From Xanthomonas melonis (GTDB lineage Bacteria > Pseudomonadota > Gammaproteobacteria > Xanthomonadales > Xanthomonadaceae), in contig NZ_JAJGQH010000019.1 in NCBI RefSeq assembly GCF_020783655.1, forward strand, positions 42,049-106,048: a DNA stretch of 64,000 nt, given 5' to 3'. Under the pieces are notes generated by a model, which made no database searches, was not told the origin of the DNA, and saw only the letters and a program-made list of their open reading frames with translations. The position numbers and the translations under genes were made by a program. Every line of letters begins with the position of its first letter. The stretch's first letter is position 1. Positions 1 through 7,695 of this stretch are shown here, in pieces.

Positions 1-197
1 TGTGCATCGGGCGCGCACGCAGCAGCGCATGGGGCGGCGATCAACCGCTGCCTCGACCGAGGTGCGCGACGTCGAAGGCTCGGCCATTCGCGCTAACGCC
101 ATGCTGACACCGGCTAGCCGCAATGCTTACATCTTCTCGCCTAGGTTGAGATCGCGGTGCACACGCATCGCGCCGAAGACAGCAAAGGAGAAATCGG

Positions 198-596
198 ATG
201 AGTCTGCGAATTCCTCAGGGCGCCCTGGTCGTGGTGGCCGACGGTGGCGAAGCGCGCTGGTTTACCAACACCGGCGACGAAACCAGGGTGGTGCTGCGCC
301 AGCACGCGCGCACCGATGTGCAGAACGTCGACGACGAGGGCCCCGCAGGCAAGGCACCACGCGATCTCACCGAGGCGGACCTGGACGAAGCGACCTTCGC
401 CAAGCAGCTGTCGCAGGCATTGAACGATGGCGCCCTGAAGCAGGATTACACGCATCTCGTGCTGGTGGCCGACCCGACCACGCTGGGCCGTGTGCGCCCG
501 CTCCTGCACAAGGAAACCCAGCAACGGCTGGTTGGCGATCTGGCCAAGGATCTGACCAACCTGCCGCTGGAAGACATCCAGCGCGCGTTGTCCTGA
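198..596 (+). CDS. Host attachment family protein (132 aa)
   Basis: The product reads like the 'protein required for attachment to host cells' family: a short alpha/beta protein with an N-terminal VVVADGGEARWF strand, a central polar loop and a C-terminal helix. No signal peptide or membrane segment is visible, so a cytoplasmic location is inferred. The ATG at 198 follows an AAGGAG box at 184-189 at good spacing. The next gene, a thioredoxin-like protein, starts 17 bases downstream on the same strand, so the two are probably co-transcribed. The molecular role of the family is poorly defined; the name comes from a plant-attachment phenotype described elsewhere. Confidence 0.75.
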   Translation: MSLRIPQGALVVVADGGEARWFTNTGDETRVVLRQHARTDVQNVDDEGPAGKAPRDLTEADLDEATFAKQLSQALNDGALKQDYTHLVLVADPTTLGRVRPLLHKETQQRLVGDLAKDLTNLPLEDIQRALS

Positions 597-613
597 AACA
601 TCGGAGACCGCCG

Positions 614-955
614 ATGGGGTTCGTCCGCGACTACGCTGCACAGGCACCCGAGCGTCGCGCGGTCGATGCACACGCCGGTCTGCAACTGCTGGAATTCGGC
701 ACCGATTGGTGCGGCCACTGCATCGCCGCGCAGCCCTTGCTGCAAAAGCTGCTGGGAGGCTACGCGGATCTGGACTATCGCAAGGTCGAAGATGGCAAGG
801 GGCGGCCGCTGGGCCGCTCCTTCGAGGTCAAGCTCTGGCCCACGGTGATCCTGCTGCGCGATGGCGAAGAACTCGCGCGTGCGGTGCGGCCGCAGACCCG
901 ACAGGATCTGCAGGCCATGCTGGAGATCCTGGAGACACGCGACCACGCACGCTGA
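614..955 (+). CDS. Thioredoxin-like protein (113 aa)
   Basis: This is a short thioredoxin fold carrying a WCGHC active site (FGTDWCGHC, about residues 33-41) and the conserved cis-proline region (KLWPTVILLRDGEE). It should catalyse dithiol/disulfide exchange in the cytoplasm, since no signal peptide is present. CGHC is more typical of PDI-type than of classical CGPC thioredoxins, so a redox potential different from TrxA is likely (inference). The ATG at 614 was chosen because it lies directly after the host-attachment gene and the fold begins within 30 residues; the open frame extends further upstream but overlaps that gene. Confidence 0.8.
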   Translation: MGFVRDYAAQAPERRAVDAHAGLQLLEFGTDWCGHCIAAQPLLQKLLGGYADLDYRKVEDGKGRPLGRSFEVKLWPTVILLRDGEELARAVRPQTRQDLQAMLEILETRDHAR

Positions 956-1343
956 TCGCGTGATGCGCACGTGCAGACGCATCATGCATGTGCACGGCAC
1001 AGGTGCCAACCTCATCGACGCATCTGCGACATCGCGATGACCTGCGATAAATCACTGGAAAACCGCTGAAAAATCAGACTGCCGGGCGTCTGGCACACGC
1101 TCGCGTCTGCAGGCTTGGGCGAGCTGTAGTACCATAAGCGCCGATCAATCCTTGGGCATCCGCCCACCCCTTTGGTCATCTGTCCCGCAGCGCCGCTGAG
1201 TTGACGCGGCCGTCCGGGAATGCCTCCGGCTCTTCGGTGCATGTGCGACTGCCGTGCGTGGTGATGGGCCGTGTCCTGTGCGTTGGCCGGGACGAGCAGG
1301 CAGCGGTGGCCGCTTCTGGAGCACACGTCTGGAGACTGCACCT
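956..1343. other. Intergenic region without a recognised gene
   Basis: About 390 bases between the thioredoxin-like gene and the transporter. Open frames here are short, out of frame with any family I recognise and antisense to each other. The stretch probably holds the transporter promoter, but I could not place a convincing -35/-10 pair. Confidence 0.5.
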
Positions 1344-2834
1344 ATGCACGATACCCGCGCGATCCGATCGCATTTCGGCTGGTTCAAACGCCGCCGCCAG
1401 CTGCAGCTGGACGATGTCACCGTGGTGGACCGCGGCATGCTGCGCAAGGCGGTCGGTGCCGCCGCGCTGGGCAATGCGATGGAATGGTTCGATTTCGGCG
1501 TGTACGGCTATCTGGCGGTGACGCTGGGCCAGGTGTTCTTTCCCGCCAGCAACCCCACCGCGCAGCTGATCGCCACTTTCGCCACCTTCACCGTCGCGTT
1601 CCTGGTACGGCCCATCGGCGGCATGGTGTTCGGCCCGCTGGGCGATCGCTACGGGCGGCAGAAGGTGCTGGCCGCCACGATGATCCTGATGGCGCTGGGA
1701 ACCTTCAGCATCGGTCTGATCCCGTCCTACGCCAGCATCGGCCTGTGGGCGCCGGCGCTGTTGCTGATCGCGCGTCTGGTGCAGGGATTTTCCACCGGCG
1801 GCGAGTATGGCGGTGCGGCCACCTTCATTGCCGAATACGCCACCGACCGCAATCGCGGCCTGATGGGCAGCTGGCTGGAATTCGGCACCTTGGGCGGCTA
1901 CATCGCCGGTGCCGCCACGGTGACCGCGCTGCATATGAGCATCACCCCGGCGCAGATGCTGGACTGGGGCTGGCGGGTGCCGTTCCTGATCGCCGGCCCG
2001 CTCGGTCTGCTGGGCCTGTACATGCGCATGAAACTGGAGGAAACCCCGGCGTTTCGCGCCTATGCGGAGCAGGCCGAGCAACGCGAACGCCAGACCGCCG
2101 GCCAGGGCCTGATGACGCTGCTGCGCCTGCACTGGCCGCAGTTGCTCAAGTGCGTGGGACTGGTGCTGGTGTTCAACGTCACCGACTACATGCTGCTGAC
2201 CTACATGCCCAGCTATCTCAGCGTCACGATGGGCTATGCGGAAAGCAAGGGCCTGTTGCTGATCATCCTGGTGATGCTGGTGATGATGCCGCTCAACATC
2301 GTCGGTGGGCTGTTCAGCGACAAGCTGGGCCGCCGCCCGATGATCATCGGCGCCTGCATCGCGCTGTTCGCGCTGGCGATTCCCTGCCTGTTGCTGATCG
2401 GCAGCGGCCACGACGGCCTGATCTTCGCCGGCCTGATGCTGCTCGGCCTGGCGCTGGTGTGCTTCACCAGTTCGATGCCGTCCACGCTGCCGGCGCTGTT
2501 CTACACGCCGGTGCGCTACAGCGCATTGTCGATCGCCTTCAACGTCTCGGTATCGCTGTTCGGCGGTACCACGCCGCTGATCACCGCCTGGCTGGTGGAA
2601 CGCACGGGTGACCCGTTGATGCCGGCGTATTACCTGATGGGCGCTGCGGCGATCGGCCTGGTCACCATGCTGTTCGTGCGCGAAACCGCCGGCCTGCCGC
2701 TGCGTGGCTCGCCGCCTGCGGTGGCCAGCGATGCCGAAGCGCGCGCGCTGCTGCAGACCGACAGCCCGGTCACGGTGGACGCGCAGTTGCCGGTGAGTCC
2801 CGCACCTGCGGTCGGCCAGGCGCGGACCGCGTAA
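1344..2834 (+). CDS. MFS transporter, ProP-like osmolyte/proton symporter (496 aa)
   Basis: Major facilitator of the metabolite:H+ symporter (ProP/ShiA) group. Visible marks are the N-terminal GNAMEWFDFGVYGYL helix, the inter-helix motif GDRYGRQKVL, the SWLEFGTLGGYIAG helix and a second-half SDKLGRRPMI loop, giving about 12 membrane segments in the inner membrane. Family members import proline, betaine or related osmolytes with protons, but the substrate here cannot be read from sequence. The C-terminus is a short Ala/Pro-rich tail and lacks the long coiled coil of E. coli ProP, so osmosensing may differ. The ATG at 1344 starts a 37-residue cytoplasmic lead before helix 1. Confidence 0.85.
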   Translation: MHDTRAIRSHFGWFKRRRQLQLDDVTVVDRGMLRKAVGAAALGNAMEWFDFGVYGYLAVTLGQVFFPASNPTAQLIATFATFTVAFLVRPIGGMVFGPLGDRYGRQKVLAATMILMALGTFSIGLIPSYASIGLWAPALLLIARLVQGFSTGGEYGGAATFIAEYATDRNRGLMGSWLEFGTLGGYIAGAATVTALHMSITPAQMLDWGWRVPFLIAGPLGLLGLYMRMKLEETPAFRAYAEQAEQRERQTAGQGLMTLLRLHWPQLLKCVGLVLVFNVTDYMLLTYMPSYLSVTMGYAESKGLLLIILVMLVMMPLNIVGGLFSDKLGRRPMIIGACIALFALAIPCLLLIGSGHDGLIFAGLMLLGLALVCFTSSMPSTLPALFYTPVRYSALSIAFNVSVSLFGGTTPLITAWLVERTGDPLMPAYYLMGAAAIGLVTMLFVRETAGLPLRGSPPAVASDAEARALLQTDSPVTVDAQLPVSPAPAVGQARTA

Positions 2835-2849
2835 GCGCGCAGGCTGCGC

Positions 2850-3308
2850 TCAGCGCAGCGCCGGGTCGCGGGTATCGGGCATGTCCGGATACGGCATGCC
2901 TTGCCCGGTCTCGACATAGCGTTTGAGGCTGCTGCCCAGGAAGAAGCGCCAGCCCTGCGCGCAGGTGTCGAAGCACGGCGAATCGCGGTAACCGGACTGC
3001 ACGAACTCCACCTGGGTGCCTTCGCTGGTGGAGATCAGATCGAAGCGCAGCACCGTGCCCTCCCAGGCATCGGTGTCGAGCATGTTGGAGCGCGCGCAGC
3101 GCCAGCACACCTGCCGGTGGTCGGCGTCTTCGTCGATGCGCAATTCCACCTGCCAGCCATGCCCGCTCCAGCCCAGGCAGACGCGGTCTTCCAGCTGGCG
3201 CACCTCGCGCGTCCACCAGCGCCCCAGCTGTGCGGGCTCGGACAGTGCGGCCGACACCACTTCCGGTGCGGCGGCAATCACGAAGCGGTGGCGGATCTCA
3301 CGGGTCAT
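2850..3308 (-). CDS. SRPBCC / AHSA1-like domain protein (152 aa)
   Basis: The sequence fits the START/SRPBCC fold used by the AHSA1 family: an N-terminal MTREIRHRFVIAAAPEVV strand, a helix ending LGRWWT, a W-rich beta sheet and a long C-terminal helix (GWRFFLGSSLKRYVETG). Such proteins bind hydrophobic ligands or act as co-chaperones; no ligand can be assigned. It is convergent with the transporter gene, whose stop lies 15 bases from its own, and it diverges from the EcsC gene, so it is probably monocistronic. Confidence 0.75.
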   Translation of the reverse strand: MTREIRHRFVIAAAPEVVSAALSEPAQLGRWWTREVRQLEDRVCLGWSGHGWQVELRIDEDADHRQVCWRCARSNMLDTDAWEGTVLRFDLISTSEGTQVEFVQSGYRDSPCFDTCAQGWRFFLGSSLKRYVETGQGMPYPDMPDTRDPALR

Positions 3309-3450
3309 CTGGCGGGATTGGCGGCGTGGATACCGATGATCGCGCATTTTGCCTGCAGATTGCAGCGGTCGCGGCTGGTCGGGCGCGCTCGTCCAATACT
3401 CACACGGCGCTGGGTACCATCGCAGCAGCCCTTCCACGACGAGAGCAGGC

Positions 3451-4269
3451 ATGACGACGCTTCCGATTCCCGTACTGGATGCTGCGGCGCAGCGTGATCT
3501 GGCCGCTGCCCACGCATTGCTGGAAAACCCCGGCGTGGCGGCGCAGCTCGCCAACGCGCTGGGCGCGCCGCTGGAAAGCCTGATCAGCAAACGGCTGCCG
3601 AAACTGGTCACCCGCAGCATCGACGGTGTGACCCGCCGTGCCCTGCAGGTGGCGATGAAGTCGGCGCTGCTGAGCTTGCGTGGCGATGCTCCGGCGCTGC
3701 AACCGGCCGCCACCACACGGCATACGGTGGCAGTTGCGGTGGCGGGCGGTGCGGGCGGCTTCTTCGGGCTGCCCGGGCTGATGGTGGAATTGCCGTTGAC
3801 CACCACGGTGATGTTGCGCTCGATCGCCGACATCGCCCGCGCAGAAGGAGAATCGCTGCAGGATCCGGATACCGCGCTGGCCTGCCTGGAAGTGCTGGCG
3901 CACGGCGGCCGCAGCGCGGTCGACGATGGCGCCGAATCGGGCTATTTCGCAGTGCGTGCGGCAATGGCGCAGCAACTCAGTGCCGCCGCCCGCCACGTGG
4001 CGGCGCACGGCTTCGCCAGCAAGGGTGCACCGGCGCTGGTGTCGCTGCTGTCGCGCATCGCCGCCAAGTTCTCGGTCAACGTGGGCGAAAAGCTGGCCGT
4101 GCAGGCGGTGCCGCTGGTGGGCGCGGTCAGCGGCGCCACGCTCAATACTGTGTTCATGCGCCACTTCCAGGCAATGGCCCGCGGGCACTTCATCGTGCGC
4201 CGGCTGGAGCGGCGCTTCGGCGAGGAGGCGGTGCGGCGGGCGTATGAAGCGCTGTCTGCGCCGCGGTGA
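3451..4269 (+). CDS. EcsC family protein (272 aa)
   Basis: Full-length member of the EcsC family. A helical N-terminus is followed by a glycine-rich hydrophobic stretch (VAVAGGAGGFFGLPGLMVELPLTT, residues about 92-115, quoted in part) that is diagnostic of the family, and by a second hydrophobic segment (LVGAVSGATLNTVFMRHF) near the C-terminus. The name comes from the Bacillus ecs locus, but the biochemical function is unknown. The hydrophobic segments suggest membrane association. The ATG at 3451 follows GAGAGCAGGC, a weak ribosome site. Confidence 0.8.
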   Translation: MTTLPIPVLDAAAQRDLAAAHALLENPGVAAQLANALGAPLESLISKRLPKLVTRSIDGVTRRALQVAMKSALLSLRGDAPALQPAATTRHTVAVAVAGGAGGFFGLPGLMVELPLTTTVMLRSIADIARAEGESLQDPDTALACLEVLAHGGRSAVDDGAESGYFAVRAAMAQQLSAAARHVAAHGFASKGAPALVSLLSRIAAKFSVNVGEKLAVQAVPLVGAVSGATLNTVFMRHFQAMARGHFIVRRLERRFGEEAVRRAYEALSAPR

Positions 4270-4414
4270 AAAGAGTCTTCTTCTAACGCGCGCCGCGATC
4301 CGCAGCGCGCAACTCCAATCACCTTCCAGCGTCCCAAGATATTGGCAAACCAGCAGAAACGTGCCTTTGGACAACAAACATCAGCCGAATATGACCGATT
4401 TTCCGAGCTGGGCG

Positions 4415-4744
4415 TCATGGGGTGTCGCGGCATACCCATTCTGCAGTGACATTTTCCCATCTTCCGGTCAGACTGCTTTGCGGAACAGCCGCCCGTCTCA
4501 AGGCTATCGACTTCGTGGCGCCGTTTCGGGTCCTGCAAGCGGCGTAACCTGCGCCCCAGAGCGAATTGAAGACTTCTTGGTTGGTAGGCCTTGCATTTCT
4601 TGGATCTCCGGTAACAGTGCCTGTCACTCTGACCAAGCCGATATCGCGCGCTTGGGCATGTTGTACAGTCGAAAGCGTAGCGGCGAAAAGCACGCAGAGC
4701 GCCAGTGTTCTGGAACTCAGGAATCGATCATGGCGAGATTTCAT
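4415..4744 (-). CDS. Small exported hypothetical protein (109 aa)
   Basis: I do not recognise the family. From the ATG at 4744 the product begins MKSRHDRFLSSRTL and continues into a hydrophobic core ending QHAQA, a good Sec signal peptide with cleavage near residue 32. The mature part is about 77 residues with two cysteines (YAACRTR and EWVCRD) that could form a disulfide. The frame is open further upstream, but only the ATG at 4744 puts the signal peptide at the N-terminus. The gene lies in a stretch visibly richer in A+T than its neighbours, which may mean recent acquisition. Confidence 0.55.
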   Translation of the reverse strand: MKSRHDRFLSSRTLALCVLFAATLSTVQHAQARDIGLVRVTGTVTGDPRNARPTNQEVFNSLWGAGYAACRTRNGATKSIALRRAAVPQSSLTGRWENVTAEWVCRDTP

Positions 4745-4811
4745 ATCTAGGCCTCTTATGCGTGGTCGTTGAGTGTCGGTCGAGTGCATCGATCGAACGA
4801 TGCAGTCGCAC

Positions 4812-4839
4812 ACTATATGAGTATGATTTTCTCATTGAA
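4812..4839 (-). promoter_or_regulatory. Possible sigma-70-type promoter for the small exported protein
   Basis: On the minus strand TTCAAT (4839-4834) and TATAGT (4817-4812) are separated by 16 bases, in an A+T-rich stretch about 70 bases upstream of the ATG at 4744. The -10 matches five of six consensus positions; the -35 is poor. Nothing else gene-like was seen between 4745 and 5081. Confidence 0.3.
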
Positions 4840-5081
4840 CGTAGCTTCGCTTTTGAAGAAGAACCTTCTCGAAGAAACAAAGATTGAAACGATCTTCATC
4901 AATTCATTCCAAACATTTTCAGAGTGCGTACGTTGTTTGTGACCAGTCGCTCAGTACGTGGGTGCTGCGATACCTTTTCCACAGTCACCATTTTTTCGCA
5001 CTATTTCCCTGATCGGCACGGCAGCGGCGCAGATCACGCAGTTGCGCCGTGGCGGATAATCGCTAAAGGCTATAAAGACAC

Positions 5082-5723
5082 ATGACCATTTCCAAGCCGT
5101 TCTCACCCGCTTGCGCGCGCAACCGCGATCCGATTCTTGCGGTGTTGCAGCGGCATTTCGCCGATCGCCACCACGTGCTGGAAATCGGTGCAGGCACCGG
5201 CCAGCACGCGGTGCACTTCGCTGCGGCGATGCCGTGGTTGCAGTGGCAGGCCAGCGACCATGCCGATCATCTGCCGGGCATGCAGCAGTGGCTGGACGAA
5301 GCGGCGCTGCCGAATACGCCGCCGCCCATTCCACTGCAGGCGGTGGTGATGCCTGCGCCCGGGCTTGCGCCGCTCCCGGCCATGCCCGTGCTGCCGGATG
5401 GCCAGCGCGGTTTCGACGCGATCTACAGCGCCAACACCCTGCACATCATGGGCTGGCCGCAGGTGCAGGCCCTGTTCGCCGGGCTGCCGGCACTGATGGC
5501 GCCCGATGCGGTGCTGGCGATCTACGGCCCCTTCAATCGCAACGGCCAGTTCACCAGCGACAGCAACCGTGCCTTCGATGCGATGCTGCGCGAGCGCGAT
5601 CCTGCATCGGGCATCCGCGATGCCGAGGCGGTGGATGCGCTGGCGGCAGCGGCCGGATTGCGCCTGATCGACGATGTGGCGTTGCCGGCCAACAACCATT
5701 GCCGGGTATGGCTGCGCAGGTAG
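5082..5723 (+). CDS. DUF938 SAM-dependent methyltransferase (213 aa)
   Basis: The product starts MTISKPFSPACARNRDPIL, typical of the DUF938 family, and carries a class I methyltransferase glycine motif (VLEIGAGTGQHAVHFA, about residues 32-47), an acidic second strand (QASDHAD) and a post-I motif (FDAIYSANTLHIMGW). It should bind S-adenosylmethionine; the acceptor is unknown. No membrane or export signal is present. It stands alone between divergently and convergently oriented genes. Confidence 0.85.
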   Translation: MTISKPFSPACARNRDPILAVLQRHFADRHHVLEIGAGTGQHAVHFAAAMPWLQWQASDHADHLPGMQQWLDEAALPNTPPPIPLQAVVMPAPGLAPLPAMPVLPDGQRGFDAIYSANTLHIMGWPQVQALFAGLPALMAPDAVLAIYGPFNRNGQFTSDSNRAFDAMLRERDPASGIRDAEAVDALAAAAGLRLIDDVALPANNHCRVWLRR

Positions 5724-5916
5724 CCCTCATCCGACCCACGATGCGGCAGGTGGCTGGTGTTCCCGCCGGGAGACGTTGCCGCAAAGGCGGATGCGTCGCG
5801 TGCGCAGCCTTGCTGCCATGGGCAAGATCAATCGCATGCCATCCGCACGCGCATCCAGCTTGGCCATGCAGGGGTGCGGAACCGCGTGCTGTGCATGCCG
5901 ACAACGACCGGGCTGC

Positions 5917-7695
5917 CTACCTCGCTCGTGGGTTGGGCCGCCGTTCCAGCCACCACAGCAACGCCGCGGCAAGCACGAATCCCAGCCACCACGGCCAGCG
6001 CGGCCCCGGCCGCGATGTGGCCGTTGCCGCATGCGGCGCTGCGCCGGTGTTGACCAGTGCCAGCGTGGCGCTGCGTTGCATGTTGGCGAACAGCGCGGGT
6101 GCATCGGCGGCAGCGCGGACATAGAGCGCGCCGCTGCGCCTGCCGTCCTGCCAGCGATACCAGCCGGTCTGTTCGGGCCAGATGCCCGCGCAGGCGGCAT
6201 GACCGGTGTCGGGGGCCGGCAGCAGCGGCCCGACGCTGCCATCCGGCGCCTGCAGCCGCGCTGCGTTGCCGAGGCCGCACACGTCGCTGCGCTGGTCGCG
6301 CCAGCCACTACGGACAGGTGCGTAGGCGACGGCTTTGGCGCGGGTCAGCGCCGCGAGCGTGCGGCTCCACACCGCAGCGTGCAGGTCTGGGCGGCCGCTC
6401 AGTACCAGGCGGTAGCTGTCGGTGACCGTGACCAGGCCGACGCGCCCGCGTCCCAGTGCACGCCACCAGACATACGGTGTGCCGTCGGGCGTGCGTCGCA
6501 CGGCGATGGCGTCGGCATCGGCGGGCAGCACGGCGCGACGTTCCAGCACGGGTAAGGCGTCCGCTGCGGGGTCGCCTGCCGCGGTGACCGGCGGCTGTGC
6601 CGTCGCCGCAGCGGGTGGCACGGCGGCGGCGGCCATCCGCACGGGCGCCGCGGCGCCATCGCCCCGCAGCGCCAGGCCGAGTTCGGCGATCGCACTGCGA
6701 TGGGCGGCATCGGGCGGGCCGCTCAGGCGCAGCAGCACGCCAAGTCCGCGTTCGATTGCGGCGCGCAGGGCGCTGCGTTGCGCGCGCGACAGTGCGGACA
6801 GTGCGCGTTCGTCCACGATCAACAGGTCGCTGCGGTCCAGGGTGGCGGCGTCGAGCGTACGCGGCGCATCGCCCAGCTGCATGCCGCCACCGGTGGCGAT
6901 CTGGGTGTGCAGTTGCAGCCCGGCGTCGTGCGCCCAGCGGCGCAGATACTTGAGTTCGGGCTGCGGCGCGCCGGCCAGTATCCACAGGCTGGCCGCCGGG
7001 CTCTCCACCACCGAGACCGGCACGCTGGCCTGGTCGCGCGCGCGCCCATCGGGGCCGAGCACGCGCACCAGGAACACGCTGTCGCCAGCGGCGCGCACGT
7101 TGCCGGTGAGCTGGAAGCGGCCATCGTCGCCGGCTGCGACCAGATCCACGCGGCGGCCGGCCGGATCCAGCAGCTCCAGCCTGGCGGCGCGCAGGCCGGC
7201 GATGCGGCCCTGGATCGTCACCTCGTTGCCGGGTGCGACGGGCGCCGGCGTGCCCAGCGCGCTCAGGCCCGGCGCGGGCGGTGGCGGGCTGTAGCGCAGC
7301 GGCCAGCCACGCGCGGCGTCGCGGTCGCGCGCGGGCAGGCCGGCGCCGACGATACGCAGCGCGGTGGTGCCGGGATGACGCCGCAGGGCGGTGGCCAGAT
7401 CGGGCATGCGCTCGGCCGTGCGCAGGGCCGCGGGCGCTTCCGGCAGGGCGATCACGGTGTCGCCAGCGGCGGCCTGCAACGCCGCAGTACTGGCGCCGGC
7501 GGTGGCCACCACCAGGGTTCCCGTGCCGCCGGGCTGCGAGGGCGGCAGCAGGGCGCAATACAGCAGCGCCGCGCAGACGGGTTGCAGCACCAGCACCGCG
7601 GCCTTACGCCGGGCCGGTAGGCGCGCACGGTGTAGCCGCCACCAGGCCAGCAGGGTGATCGTGACCACGGTGGCCAGGGCGGTCCATGCCGGCAT
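5917..7695 (-). CDS. Membrane-anchored protein closing the MoxR/DUF58 operon (592 aa)
   Basis: Large protein with two N-terminal hydrophobic segments (ALATVVTITLLAWW and VLQPVCAALLYCALL), a long Ala/Arg/Pro-rich periplasmic-type region containing a beta-rich part around residues 160-235, and a C-terminal membrane segment (WPWWLGFVLAAALLWWL) followed by a short basic tail. This is the layout of the last membrane protein in BatA/DUF4159-type operons; no catalytic motif was seen. Its ATG overlaps the stop of the DUF4175 gene, so translation is coupled. The reading frame stays open upstream but only inside that gene. Confidence 0.7.
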   Translation of the reverse strand: MPAWTALATVVTITLLAWWRLHRARLPARRKAAVLVLQPVCAALLYCALLPPSQPGGTGTLVVATAGASTAALQAAAGDTVIALPEAPAALRTAERMPDLATALRRHPGTTALRIVGAGLPARDRDAARGWPLRYSPPPPAPGLSALGTPAPVAPGNEVTIQGRIAGLRAARLELLDPAGRRVDLVAAGDDGRFQLTGNVRAAGDSVFLVRVLGPDGRARDQASVPVSVVESPAASLWILAGAPQPELKYLRRWAHDAGLQLHTQIATGGGMQLGDAPRTLDAATLDRSDLLIVDERALSALSRAQRSALRAAIERGLGVLLRLSGPPDAAHRSAIAELGLALRGDGAAAPVRMAAAAVPPAAATAQPPVTAAGDPAADALPVLERRAVLPADADAIAVRRTPDGTPYVWWRALGRGRVGLVTVTDSYRLVLSGRPDLHAAVWSRTLAALTRAKAVAYAPVRSGWRDQRSDVCGLGNAARLQAPDGSVGPLLPAPDTGHAACAGIWPEQTGWYRWQDGRRSGALYVRAAADAPALFANMQRSATLALVNTGAAPHAATATSRPGPRWPWWLGFVLAAALLWWLERRPNPRAR